Shown here one piece after another: positions 42,666 through 52,492 of a DNA stretch of 64,000 nucleotides. The stretch is from Peptococcaceae bacterium 1109 (GTDB lineage Bacteria > Bacillota > Limnochordia > Darwinibacteriales > Darwinibacteriaceae), in contig LDJB01000001.1 of NCBI GenBank assembly GCA_001028815.1, positions 119,297 to 183,296 on the forward strand, given 5' to 3'. Made by a program: the position numbers and the translations under genes. Position 1 is the first letter of the stretch. Every line of letters begins with the position of its first letter. The notes beneath the pieces were generated by a model that worked only from the letters and a program-made list of their open reading frames with translations, had not been told where the DNA came from and searched no databases.

Positions 42666-43694
42666 ATGTTGGGTCGCTTTGGTCGAGATATCGGCATAGA
42701 CTTAGGAACCGCGAATACGCTCGTGTATGTTAGAGGGCGGGGGATCGTTATTAATGAACCCTCGGTGGTGGCGATTGATCGGGATAGCAAGGAGATATTT
42801 GCTGTAGGGAATAAGGCCAAGGATATGGTGGGCCGTACCCCCGGGAACATCATTGCTATCCGGCCCCTGAAGGATGGGGTGATAGCGGACTTTGACACCA
42901 CGGAAAGGCTCTTGAAAGACTTTATCTCCAAGGCGACCCGGCGGTCTGGGTTCTTCCGCCCCCGGGTAGTGGTGGCTGTCCCATCGGGAGTCACGGAAGT
43001 GGAGAAGCGGGCAGTGATCGATGCCACCCTTTCCGCAGGCGCAAAGGATGCCCGGGTAATTGAGGAGCCCATGGCTGCAGCCATTGGCTCAGGCCTCCCA
43101 GTCCAGGAGCCCACCGGCAACATGATCGTGGACATCGGCGGTGGGACCACAGAAGTGGCCGTCATCTCTCTGGGAGGAATCGTATCCCAGCGCTCCATTC
43201 GAGTGGCTGGCGACGAGATGGACGAGGCCATTATCCAGCATATCCGGCGGACGTATAACTTGCTCATCGGAGAGCGGACAGCAGAGCAGATCAAAGCGGA
43301 GATCGGCAGTGCTTGTAATGTGGATGAAGAGACCTTGACCATGGAAGTCCGGGGCCGGGATTTAGTGAGCGGTTTGCCCAAGACGGTGGTAGTCACTTCT
43401 GAGGAAGTGCGGGCTGCCCTGAAAGAACCGGTGGAGGCCATTGTTGAGGCTGTTAAGATGACCCTAGAGCGCACGCCGCCAGAACTGGCTGCGGATATTA
43501 TGGACCGGGGTATTGTGATGGCCGGGGGCGGCGCTCTCCTGCGGGGACTGGATCGCCTGCTGATCAAGGAGACAGGAATGCCTGTCCATATTGCAGAAGA
43601 GCCCCTTACGGCCGTGGTGATGGGGGCAGGGCTAGCCTTGGAACATTTCGATCTGCTGCAGCGGATCATGCTTGGCCCCAAGCGCTATGACTGA
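42666..43694 (+). CDS. mreB: Rod shape-determining protein MreB
   Basis: [48 protein letters not shown]. Confidence 0.97.
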   Translation: MLGRFGRDIGIDLGTANTLVYVRGRGIVINEPSVVAIDRDSKEIFAVGNKAKDMVGRTPGNIIAIRPLKDGVIADFDTTERLLKDFISKATRRSGFFRPRVVVAVPSGVTEVEKRAVIDATLSAGAKDARVIEEPMAAAIGSGLPVQEPTGNMIVDIGGGTTEVAVISLGGIVSQRSIRVAGDEMDEAIIQHIRRTYNLLIGERTAEQIKAEIGSACNVDEETLTMEVRGRDLVSGLPKTVVVTSEEVRAALKEPVEAIVEAVKMTLERTPPELAADIMDRGIVMAGGGALLRGLDRLLIKETGMPVHIAEEPLTAVVMGAGLALEHFDLLQRIMLGPKRYD

Positions 43695-43728
43695 TGGAGT
43701 TTTCCAGGGAGGGGATGTGAGGTAGATT

Positions 43729-44553
43729 ATGCAGCAGTTGTGGCGCTGGCGCAAGCTGTGGATCGTCGTCGCGGTCGTACTTCTTGTGGCCCTGATCTAC
43801 AACACATCCCAGCCGCGGGAGCGTTTGTCTTTTGTGGAACGGGGACTCAGGGATCTCATGTCACCTCTGCAGTTTGGCTTGACCCGCATTACGCAGGCTG
43901 TGGGTGGCGTGTTTGATGCATTGCGGGACATTCGGTCTCTCAGGCAGCGCAACGCCCACTTGGAAAGCAGGGTAGTGGAGCTACAGACTGAGGTTTACCG
44001 CCTCAGCGAGCTGCAGCGGGAAAACGCGTTCTTACGGGAAGCCCTTGAGTTTAAGAATTCCACCACCCATGAGCTGTTGGCCGCTGAAGTGATTGGGCGC
44101 AATCCTATGGATTGGCTCAGTACGGTGACCATAAACAAAGGTGCAAACCACGGTGTGAAAAAAGGCATGGCAGTGGTTGCTGGCAACGGCGTTGTGGGGA
44201 TTGTGGAGGAAGTTACTCGCTTTACCAGTACGGTGCTTCTAGCCATCGATCCCCGGAGTGCTATCGGGGGCATGGTTTTGGAATCTGGAGATCCGGTTTT
44301 GGTTGAAGGCGATGCGGATAACCCTGGATTCTTTATCTTGACTCCCCTAGACCGGGATACAGTAGTCAACCCTGGTGATGTGATTCTTACTTCTGGCCTT
44401 TCCCGCCTGTTCCCCAAGCGAGTCCCCATTGGAGAAGTCGTGGGGGTGGAACCCGCGAACTACAATCTCTCATTCGTAGCGACCGTTAAGCCTTTTGTAG
44501 ATTTTACCCATTTGACCTATGTGTTTGTAGTGCTGCAAGATGACATTATGTGA
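43729..44553 (+). CDS. mreC: Rod shape-determining protein MreC
   Basis: N-terminal TM, coiled coil, VIGRNPMDWLSTVTINKGANHGVKKGMAVVAGNGVVG. Confidence 0.95.
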   Translation: MQQLWRWRKLWIVVAVVLLVALIYNTSQPRERLSFVERGLRDLMSPLQFGLTRITQAVGGVFDALRDIRSLRQRNAHLESRVVELQTEVYRLSELQRENAFLREALEFKNSTTHELLAAEVIGRNPMDWLSTVTINKGANHGVKKGMAVVAGNGVVGIVEEVTRFTSTVLLAIDPRSAIGGMVLESGDPVLVEGDADNPGFFILTPLDRDTVVNPGDVILTSGLSRLFPKRVPIGEVVGVEPANYNLSFVATVKPFVDFTHLTYVFVVLQDDIM

Positions 44554-44571
44554 TGGTTTGGAGGGAGCGCT

Positions 44572-45084
44572 GTGAAGATCACTGCCATGGCCTTGCTGTG
44601 TTTGTTGGCCCTGCTCCTCCAAACCACTGTTTTTTCAGCCCTTCCGCTGCGGGGTTCGTACCCTGATCTCGTCACGGTGCTCGTAGTGAACCTGGGCATC
44701 TTGAACGGGAGTTACGAAGGTGCCGGGCTGGGTTTTGTCGCGGGGTTGCTCGCGGACCTCTTGGTGGGCAGGTTTATCGGCATTAATGGGGTGGCCCTCG
44801 GGCTAGTAGGGTTCATCTCTGGTGCGGCCGCGAAAAGACTCTACCGTGACAACTACGTGGTGCCTTTTTTCTTCACCATCGTCGGAACCTGGGTGGGCAG
44901 GGTCTTGGTGCTTCTGGGCATGGCCCTGTTCGGCGAGACTGTGCAGTGGAATCTCCATCTCGTCCGGTATATTGGGCTAAGCGGGCTGTACAGCGCGCTG
45001 ATCACGGTGTTGATTTACCGCCGCTTTGTGAAGCTAAACGAGCGGATTATCTACTGGGATGAACTGGTGCGGCGAACGGGGTGA
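44572..45084 (+). CDS. mreD: Rod shape-determining protein MreD
   Basis: Multi-TM, position after mreC. Confidence 0.9.
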   Translation: MKITAMALLCLLALLLQTTVFSALPLRGSYPDLVTVLVVNLGILNGSYEGAGLGFVAGLLADLLVGRFIGINGVALGLVGFISGAAAKRLYRDNYVVPFFFTIVGTWVGRVLVLLGMALFGETVQWNLHLVRYIGLSGLYSALITVLIYRRFVKLNERIIYWDELVRRTG

Positions 45085-46925
45085 ATGTGGGCTTGGAAAA
45101 CCATGAAGTGGAACGACGGTTGAGGATCTTCTTCGCAGTAGTCCTTGGCTGTTTGATCATAATCTTGGGCAGGCTTTGGTACCTGCAGATCGTCCGCGGT
45201 GAGGAGTATGCCCGGCTGGCAGATGGTAACCGTATGCGCCAGTTGAGGGTCCTTCCTCCTCGCGGCATTATTTTGGACCGCAACGAGACTGTGCTGGTAA
45301 GGAGTAAGCCGTCCTTTACTGTGTCTTTGGTACCTGGCGGATTCCCCCGGGACTCCCGCGAAGCAATGGCTCTCCTCTCAGAGATTCTCCAAATGACAGA
45401 GGAGGAGCTAGAGGCTGCCATCGAGAAAGGAAGGGGCTTTCCCTACGAACCGGTGCGCATCATGCGTAACCTCGACCCGGCGACAGTTATCGCGATTGAG
45501 GAGAACCGCAACAGGCTCCCAGGAGTGTTTATTGAAGAGGAGACTGTGCGGGAATACCTCTATGGAGATCTGGCCAGCCACCTGATTGGCTACCTAGGCA
45601 TTATCAACGCGGAGGAACTCCAGGAGTTCGGCACTTTGTACCGGGGTTCGGACTTGATCGGCAAGACAGGCCTGGAGCGGACGTATGAGAAGGAGCTCAG
45701 GGGTGAAGTTGGCATGCTCACGGTGGAGGTGAATGCCCTCAGCCGGCCCATTCAAACCGTGAGCTACGTGGAGCCCGTTCCTGGACACAATATCGTGTTG
45801 ACCATCGATCACAGGTTGCAGGCTGTGGCTCAGCGGGCGTTTGAGGAGCACATTCTGACGCTAGGCGAAGCACCAGGGACGCAGGCCGGTGCAGTGGTGG
45901 CCATTAACCCGAAGACAGGTGAGATCCTGGCCATGGCCAGCATTCCCGGCTATGAGCCAGAGGCTCTCTTGGATACTTCTACCCGCAACCAGTACTACCC
46001 TAAACTCATCCAAGATTCCAGGCGGCCCTTGTTTAACCGAGTGACACAGGCGCTGTACGGGCCTGGCTCCACCTTTAAACCGGTTACGGCCATGGCTATC
46101 TTGGAAGAAGGCGTGTACGGTGCTAAACAGGTGTTTAACGCTACGGGCATTTCCCAGTATGGGGTGCGAGATTGGGTTATTACCAACCGCTTGGCTCCCT
46201 TGGGCAACATCACTCTCAAGGAAGCCCTGGGTATTTCCAGCAACCATTACTTTGCAGATAACGGCACCAAGGTTGGGATTGACCGCTTAAGTGAATGGAT
46301 GCGGGCCTTCGGCCTTGGCGAGCCCACTGGGCTGAAGATTTACCCTGCGGAAAGGGCCGGCCTAGTTCCTGATCGGGAGTGGAAGAGTAAAGCCTTTGCG
46401 GACCGGCCTGTCTGGGATAGGGACTGGTATCCCTCGGATACAGAGCAGATCTCCATAGGACAAGGATTCCACCAGATGACCATCCTGCAAATCGCCCAGA
46501 TCTACTCCGCCATCGCTAACCGAGGTGAGATATATGTACCGCAGGTGGTCAGGGAAATCCGCACTCCCCAAGGTGAAGTGGTTCAGTCCTTCACCCCCCG
46601 CCTTGCTCGGGTTGTAGAAGCATCTCCTCAATCATGGGAAGCGGTGATTGAGGGGCTCCGGGCAGCTGTGGAGCACTCTCGGGGAACAGCCCGCAATGCA
46701 TTTGCCAACTTCGCCACAACAGTGGCGGCCAAAACCGGCACTTGGGAGGTGGCAGGGAGCGTTTCCAACGGCGTGTTTGCGGCGTTTGCGCCCGCTGAGG
46801 ACCCAGAAATCGTGGTAGTGGTTGTGGTAGAACAGGGGATCGGTGGTGCCTCGGGTGCGGCGCCCATCGCCCGAGCGGTGATGGACTGTTATTTTTCCCT
46901 CAAGGACAGTGCAATCGAGCCATAA
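45081..46925 (+). CDS. mrdA: Penicillin-binding protein 2 (elongation transpeptidase)
   Basis: RGIILDRNETVLVRS, GPGSTFKPVTAMAIL, SSNHYFAD, AAKTGTWEVAG. Confidence 0.95.
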   Translation: MNVGLENHEVERRLRIFFAVVLGCLIIILGRLWYLQIVRGEEYARLADGNRMRQLRVLPPRGIILDRNETVLVRSKPSFTVSLVPGGFPRDSREAMALLSEILQMTEEELEAAIEKGRGFPYEPVRIMRNLDPATVIAIEENRNRLPGVFIEEETVREYLYGDLASHLIGYLGIINAEELQEFGTLYRGSDLIGKTGLERTYEKELRGEVGMLTVEVNALSRPIQTVSYVEPVPGHNIVLTIDHRLQAVAQRAFEEHILTLGEAPGTQAGAVVAINPKTGEILAMASIPGYEPEALLDTSTRNQYYPKLIQDSRRPLFNRVTQALYGPGSTFKPVTAMAILEEGVYGAKQVFNATGISQYGVRDWVITNRLAPLGNITLKEALGISSNHYFADNGTKVGIDRLSEWMRAFGLGEPTGLKIYPAERAGLVPDREWKSKAFADRPVWDRDWYPSDTEQISIGQGFHQMTILQIAQIYSAIANRGEIYVPQVVREIRTPQGEVVQSFTPRLARVVEASPQSWEAVIEGLRAAVEHSRGTARNAFANFATTVAAKTGTWEVAGSVSNGVFAAFAPAEDPEIVVVVVVEQGIGGASGAAPIARAVMDCYFSLKDSAIEP

Positions 46926-46991
46926 AGGGCAGGAATTGCCAAGCTCACTGGCGAACTCCTGACAGTGATCGTGTATGAGGAGTGGCATAAG

Positions 46992-47639
46992 ATGAACAAG
47001 GATGTCTGCCGGATTAAAGGCAGTCGGCGGGGCTTGGTGATTACAATCTCCGCTGGAGCGGACTTTGCCGAGGTGTTGAGGCAGCTCCAGGAGAAACTGT
47101 CGGCTGCAGAAGGCTTTTTTGCTGGTGCAGAAGTGAAGTTAGCCTTCGAAGATGGTCAATTTTCTAAAGAGCAAGTGGACGCACTGGCGGAACTGATCAG
47201 TGCTTTCGGGATGAGCCTTGACCGGGCTCAACCGGTGACAAGATACAGTCCAGCACCGTCCGTTGGCGAAGCGTACAAAGAGGCCGAGCCAGCGGCCGGG
47301 GAGGAAACGCTTTTGGTCCGGCGCACGCTGCGCTCAGGACAGAAGATTCACTACGATGGGAACATTGTAGTGATGGGAGATGTGAACCCTGGGGCTGAAG
47401 TGGCCTGTACAGGGGATATTGTTGTACTCGGTTCCTTGCGGGGGGTGGCCCACGCAGGGATTGCAGACCGGGTTGATGCCATGGTCTTTGCCTTTCGGTT
47501 GGAGCCAACCCAGCTGCGCATTGCCCACTACATTTCCCGTTCACCAGATGAGAAGCAACCCCAGCCCTTGGGCCCTGAGGTAGCCCGGGTTGTGGACAAC
47601 ATGATTCAGATCTCGCCATATACCCATTGGGGAAGTTGA
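46992..47639 (+). CDS. minC: Septum site-determining protein MinC
   Basis: RRTLRSGQKIHYDGNIVVMGDVNPGAEVACTGDIVVLGSLRGVAHAG. Confidence 0.95.
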   Translation: MNKDVCRIKGSRRGLVITISAGADFAEVLRQLQEKLSAAEGFFAGAEVKLAFEDGQFSKEQVDALAELISAFGMSLDRAQPVTRYSPAPSVGEAYKEAEPAAGEETLLVRRTLRSGQKIHYDGNIVVMGDVNPGAEVACTGDIVVLGSLRGVAHAGIADRVDAMVFAFRLEPTQLRIAHYISRSPDEKQPQPLGPEVARVVDNMIQISPYTHWGS

Positions 47640-47651
47640 GGAGGAGTCTAC

Positions 47652-48458
47652 GTGGGTAAGGTCATTGTCATTACGAGCGGCAAAGGTGGTGTGGGCAAGA
47701 CCACCACTACAGCAAATCTTGGCCACGGATTAGCAGCGTTGGGCCGCAAGGTATGCCTTGTGGATGCTGATATCGGGCTGCGGAACCTCGATGTGGTGCT
47801 GGGCTTAGAAAACCGCATCGTGTACCATCTCCTAGATGTGGTGGAGGGCAACTGCACCGTTTCGAAGGCTCTTATTCGGGACAAGCAGCATGGGGAGAAC
47901 CTAGTGCTATTGGCGGCAGCCCAAACCCGGGAAAAGGACGCGGTCAATCCAGACCAGATGCGTGATTTGATGAAAGTCCTTAGGAAAGAGTATGATTATG
48001 TACTGGTAGATTGCCCTGCAGGCATTGAACAAGGTTTCAGGAACGCGGTTGCCGGTGCTGACCAAGCCATCCTGGTCACTACTCCAGAAGTGTCCGCGGT
48101 TCGGGATGCTGACCGGATTGTGGGCCTACTGGAGGCCACTGAGCTGCACGATCCGCAGGTAATCATTAATCGAATCCGCCCAGATATGGTGCGCAGAGGA
48201 GACATGCTCGATATCTCCGACGTTGATGACTTCCTCCGCATCCCCATCCTTGGCATTGTACCAGATGATGAGAGTATCATTGTTTCTACCAATAGAGGAG
48301 AACCAGTGGTGAACGACCAGCGTTCAAGGTCAGGCCAGGCTTATCGGAACATTTGCAGGCGCCTGGAAGGCCAAGAGGTATCGTTCATGGATCTCCAAGG
48401 GGAAAACTTCATGCAGCGGCTGCTGAGGCGGATTCGTGTCGGCGCTGCTAATCGCTAA
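47652..48458 (+). CDS. minD: Septum site-determining protein MinD
   Basis: VIVITSGKGGVGKTTTTANLGHGLAALGRKVCLVDADIGLRNLDVVLGLENRIVY. Confidence 0.97.
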   Translation: MGKVIVITSGKGGVGKTTTTANLGHGLAALGRKVCLVDADIGLRNLDVVLGLENRIVYHLLDVVEGNCTVSKALIRDKQHGENLVLLAAAQTREKDAVNPDQMRDLMKVLRKEYDYVLVDCPAGIEQGFRNAVAGADQAILVTTPEVSAVRDADRIVGLLEATELHDPQVIINRIRPDMVRRGDMLDISDVDDFLRIPILGIVPDDESIIVSTNRGEPVVNDQRSRSGQAYRNICRRLEGQEVSFMDLQGENFMQRLLRRIRVGAANR

Positions 48459-48473
48459 AAAGGGGGGATCGGC

Positions 48474-48746
48474 ATGTTGGAGTTCTTAGGGCGATTGCTG
48501 GGAACATCGGATGGTAGCAAAACCAAGGCGAAGGAACGGCTCAGGTTGGTTTTGGTACATGACCGGTCCAGCCTATCCCCTGGGCTGTTAGAATCCCTGA
48601 AAGAGGATCTGATTAAGGTGATTTCCAAATACATGGATATTGACGAATCTGGTTTGGAAGTCAACTTGGACAAAAGCGATGACTCTGTGGCACTGGTCGC
48701 TAATATCCCGGTGAAAAATGTGAAGCGCCAGGGGAAAGGTAAGTAG
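48474..48746 (+). CDS. minE: Cell division topological specificity factor MinE
   Basis: AKERLRLVLVHDRSSLSPGLLESLKEDLIKVISKYMDID; follows minD. Confidence 0.93.
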   Translation: MLEFLGRLLGTSDGSKTKAKERLRLVLVHDRSSLSPGLLESLKEDLIKVISKYMDIDESGLEVNLDKSDDSVALVANIPVKNVKRQGKGK

Positions 48747-48809
48747 GCAACTCTATATCATGAATACCGCTCCTCCTTAATATACTGGACTAGGAAGGAG
48801 TGATGCGGT

Positions 48810-49052
48810 ATGGCATGGCGGTTTATCCGGAACGCCTTGTTCGCACTGATTATCTTCTTGGTGATCGGCCTTATCAGTCGGATTGACCTGCCTGTCACCC
48901 AGCCTGTAGAGGAGTATCTCGCCTTCGTGATCAGCACTGATTTGAGCCTTGATCCTGTGGCGGAGCAGTTGGGGAAGGTGGGCAAACTGGTAAGCGAGTG
49001 GGATCTCAGCGCCTTAGTCCAAGGGCTGCCCAGGATCGAAATCAGGCGGTGA
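48810..49052 (+). CDS. Small single-TM protein in the spoIVFA position
   Basis: 80 aa, TM segment ALFALIIFLVIGLIS; between minE and M50 protease. Confidence 0.7.
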   Translation: MAWRFIRNALFALIIFLVIGLISRIDLPVTQPVEEYLAFVISTDLSLDPVAEQLGKVGKLVSEWDLSALVQGLPRIEIRR

Positions 49053-49056
49053 ATCA

Positions 49057-49941
49057 ATGCGCGTCGGAACGTATCTGGGGATTCCTGTGAAGGTCAATCC
49101 CCTTTTCTTTGTGCTTTTATTGGGGGCCGCGCTCTTTGGCCTTCTTCCCCAGTCTCTTATCCTCTTTGCCGTTGTCCTCTGGCATGAAACCGCTCACATC
49201 CTTGTTGCGAGATTATATCACCTAGATGTCACCGAAGTGGAACTCCTCCCCTTTGGCGGTGTAGCGCGCTTTGAGGCACTGCTCCAGACAAACCCCGCCC
49301 TTGAATGGAAAACTGCTGTGATTGGGCCCCTAAGCAATGTGGTGCTCATCGGCCTGCTGTATGCAGTGCAGCAGTACTACGCCCTTCCGCCGGAGCACTA
49401 TGAGTTCGCGGTACTAGCGAGCGGCGGCCTATGCCTCTTTAACCTACTCCCGGCCCTTCCCCTGGATGGGGGCAGGGTGCTCCGGAGTATACTGGTGCGA
49501 CGGCGGGGCTTTAGGGAAGCCACTGACTTGGCTGCTCGCATCGGCCAGGTAATTGGGGTACTGATGTGCTGTTGGGGAGCATATACCCTTTACTTGGGTT
49601 ACATGGGGGGCGGCGCTTTCATTGTTTTAGGAGTCTTTGTGTTCACTGCTGCTGCAAGCGAACGGAAAAACGCGGCCTACATCCTGATGCGCTACCTTAC
49701 ACAGAAGAAAACCGCGATCAGGCTCCAGAGGGTGTTGCCGGTCCACCAGCTCTTGGCTACTGTGGAAACATCCGTTGGTGAGGTGGTACAGAAGTTTCGG
49801 CCTCCAGCCTACCATATCGTGTGGATTATGAACCTGGAAGGCGAGCTTTTAGGGATGGTGGGGGAGCTGGACATAATTAATGTACTCTTTGCTGAAGGTG
49901 CCCACGCCAAAGTTGGGACTCTGATGCGAAATGAGATATAA
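49057..49941 (+). CDS. M50-family site-2 protease (SpoIVFB-like)
   Basis: LWHETAHILVARLYHLDVTEVELLPFGG, LPALPLDGGRVLRSI, multi-TM. Confidence 0.9.
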   Translation: MRVGTYLGIPVKVNPLFFVLLLGAALFGLLPQSLILFAVVLWHETAHILVARLYHLDVTEVELLPFGGVARFEALLQTNPALEWKTAVIGPLSNVVLIGLLYAVQQYYALPPEHYEFAVLASGGLCLFNLLPALPLDGGRVLRSILVRRRGFREATDLAARIGQVIGVLMCCWGAYTLYLGYMGGGAFIVLGVFVFTAAASERKNAAYILMRYLTQKKTAIRLQRVLPVHQLLATVETSVGEVVQKFRPPAYHIVWIMNLEGELLGMVGELDIINVLFAEGAHAKVGTLMRNEI

Positions 49942-49947
49942 TGAGGT

Positions 49948-51825
49948 GTGAAAGGATGTGAACTAGTGGATCGGGATCTATATAAACTGCTCTCCCGGGT
50001 CAGCAAGCCCGCACGGTATACCAATAACGAGATTAATGCGGTGCACAAAGACTGGGAGAAGACTGCTGTCAAAATTGCCCTGGCCTTCCCCGACGTCTAT
50101 GAAGTTGGTATGGGCCATCTCGGCTTTAAGATACTGTACGCGATTATCAATAATCGGGACGACGCCCTTGCAGAGCGTGCCTATGCCCCATGGGTGGACA
50201 TGGAGGAACAGCTCCGCAGCGCGGGCATGCCCCTGGCTGCCCTGGAGTCGGGCAAGCCTCTCAAGGAGTTTGACCTTGTGGGCTTCACCCTGCAGTATGA
50301 ACTTAGCTACACGAACATCCTCAATATGCTGGATTTGGCTGGCATTCCACGCCTAGCTGCGGAGCGTTCGGAGAACGACCCCCTAATCATGGCCGGAGGG
50401 CCCTGTGCGTACAATGTGGAACCACTTGCAGACTTCCTCGATTTTGTGGTCTTAGGAGAAGGGGAAGAGGTGATCCACGAAATTATCCATGAAGTCCGTA
50501 CCGCTAAGGACAGGGAGCTTTCCCGAGAAGAGATACTGGAGCGCCTTGCCCAAGTTCCCGGAGTGTATGTCCCCAGTTTTTACCAAGCGGAGTACGGGGA
50601 AGATGGCAGCTTCGCAGGCATTTCACCTGTAAAGCCTGGTGTCCCTGAGAAGGTTACAAAGCGGGTTGTAAAGGACTTGTCGCAAACGGAGTATCCCAAG
50701 GAGTTTGTGGTGCCCTATGTGGATGTGGTCCACGACAGGGTGATGGTTGAGGTCCTGCGGGGCTGTACCCGGGGGTGCCGCTTCTGCCAAGCGGGGATGA
50801 TCTACCGCCCTGTCCGGGAACGGGATCCAGAACTTCTCAAAGGCCAGATCCGCCAACTCATCGAGGCAACGGGCTACGATGAGATTTCCCTCACATCACT
50901 GTCCAGCGGTGATTACACGTGCATTGAGCCGTTAGTGGAAGAGCTCGTGGCGGAGTATAAGGACCGGGGTGTTGCCGTTTCATTGCCTTCTCTTAGGATC
51001 GATTCCTTTGCTGTGGAATTGGCCCAGGAAATCGAGAAGGCGCGGAAGACGGGCCTAACCTTTGCTCCGGAAGCAGGGACACAGCGCCTGCGGGATGTAA
51101 TCAACAAGAACGTCACAGAGGAGAACCTGTATGAGGTAGCACGGGGGGCCTTCGCAGCAGGCTGGCACAGCATCAAGCTCTACTTTATGATTGGCCTCCC
51201 CACGGAGACCACTGAAGACCTAGATGGCATTGTCCGCCTGGCCCATGAGGTGCTCCGCATTGGCCGGGAGAACCGTACGGGCACCCGCAGGCCAGAGGTG
51301 ACCATCAGTGTCTCGTCTTTCGTCCCCAAAGCTCACACCCCGTTTCAGTGGTACGGGCAAGACAGCAAGGAAACCCTCAGGGAGAAGCAAGCCTATTTGC
51401 GTCAGCGGCTCCGCCGCCCTGGTATCAGGTTTAACTACCATGATGTGGAAACCAGTTTCCTGGAGGCCGTGTTTGCCCGGGGCGATAGGCGCCTGGGGAA
51501 AGCCATTGCCCGGGCAGTGGACTTGGGCTGCCGCTTTGACGGCTGGGATGAGCATTTTAACATGGAGAAGTGGGAACAGGCCTTTGCTGATACAGGTGTG
51601 GATCCACACTTCTACGCGAATCGAGAGCTGCCCTTACAAGAGCCTCTCCCGTGGGATCATCTCAGCCCAGGGGTCAGCAAGCGCTTCCTGTTGAATGAAC
51701 GCCGGGCCGCGTACGATGAGCGCACCACCAAGGACTGCAGGGGTGCTCAGTGCACAGGGTGTGCCGTCTGCTTCGTGTTGGATGTCGAGAACCAGCTCGT
51801 GAAGGGGGAGGAGTTCCATGCCTAG
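49948..51825 (+). CDS. TIGR03960-type B12-binding/radical SAM protein
   Basis: VEVLRGCTRGCRFCQAGMIYRPVRER (CxxxCxxC), SLTSLSSGDYTCIEPLVEEL, FAPEAGTQRLRDVINKNV. Confidence 0.93.
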   Translation: MKGCELVDRDLYKLLSRVSKPARYTNNEINAVHKDWEKTAVKIALAFPDVYEVGMGHLGFKILYAIINNRDDALAERAYAPWVDMEEQLRSAGMPLAALESGKPLKEFDLVGFTLQYELSYTNILNMLDLAGIPRLAAERSENDPLIMAGGPCAYNVEPLADFLDFVVLGEGEEVIHEIIHEVRTAKDRELSREEILERLAQVPGVYVPSFYQAEYGEDGSFAGISPVKPGVPEKVTKRVVKDLSQTEYPKEFVVPYVDVVHDRVMVEVLRGCTRGCRFCQAGMIYRPVRERDPELLKGQIRQLIEATGYDEISLTSLSSGDYTCIEPLVEELVAEYKDRGVAVSLPSLRIDSFAVELAQEIEKARKTGLTFAPEAGTQRLRDVINKNVTEENLYEVARGAFAAGWHSIKLYFMIGLPTETTEDLDGIVRLAHEVLRIGRENRTGTRRPEVTISVSSFVPKAHTPFQWYGQDSKETLREKQAYLRQRLRRPGIRFNYHDVETSFLEAVFARGDRRLGKAIARAVDLGCRFDGWDEHFNMEKWEQAFADTGVDPHFYANRELPLQEPLPWDHLSPGVSKRFLLNERRAAYDERTTKDCRGAQCTGCAVCFVLDVENQLVKGEEFHA

Positions 51826-52492
51826 CTTGATGCGCTTCCAGTATGCCATCGGGAGTGAACTGCGCTTCCTGTCCCACCTTGACCTGCTCCGCACCTTTGA
51901 GCGAGCTATGCGCCGAGCTAACATTCCTGTGGATTTAACAGAAGGGTTTCACCCCAAACCGAAACTGAGTTTCGCCGCACCGCTGGCAGTGGGCATTACC
52001 AGCCAGGGGGAGTACGGTGATGTATTCCTCAGGGAAGCCCTGTCTCCCCAGGAGTTTTGCAGCCAGCTGAACCGTGTCCTACCTAAGGGTTTGAGGATTG
52101 TCCGAGCCGTTCAAGTTGGAGAAAAGGTTGCGCCTGTGATGGCAGTTGTCAACGGTGCCGAATACCGGGTTGAGCTGGGAGGGGATACTATACCGGCAGA
52201 ACGGGTCCAGCAGGTCATGGCCTCGGACCAGCTTCCCGTGGAGCGCACTACTAAGAAGGGGACTCGCCTTGTGGATGTCAGGCCGCTGATCTTCTCATTA
52301 GAGCTGGCCGAGGGCGGGCTGGTTTTTCGCTGCGCGGTCGGGGCTGAGGGCAACCTCCGCCCAGAGGAGCTCTTGGGCCTCTTGGGAATCGACATCCGGG
52401 ACGTGTTTGTGGAGCGGACGGGCCTGTTCATTCGGGGGGATGATGGCTGGCGCGACCCTATGGACGGAATCGAGGTAACCCATGGAAACTAG
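51818..52492 (+). CDS. TIGR03936/DUF2344 protein
   Basis: MRFQYAIGSELRFLSHLDLLRTFERAMRRANIPVDLTEGFHPKPKLSFAAPLAVG. Confidence 0.92.
   Translation: MPSLMRFQYAIGSELRFLSHLDLLRTFERAMRRANIPVDLTEGFHPKPKLSFAAPLAVGITSQGEYGDVFLREALSPQEFCSQLNRVLPKGLRIVRAVQVGEKVAPVMAVVNGAEYRVELGGDTIPAERVQQVMASDQLPVERTTKKGTRLVDVRPLIFSLELAEGGLVFRCAVGAEGNLRPEELLGLLGIDIRDVFVERTGLFIRGDDGWRDPMDGIEVTHGN

Noticed and set aside
42614-43681. 355-aa minus-strand ORF
   Set aside because: Antisense to mreB; Ser/Arg-rich low-complexity translation typical of shadow ORFs
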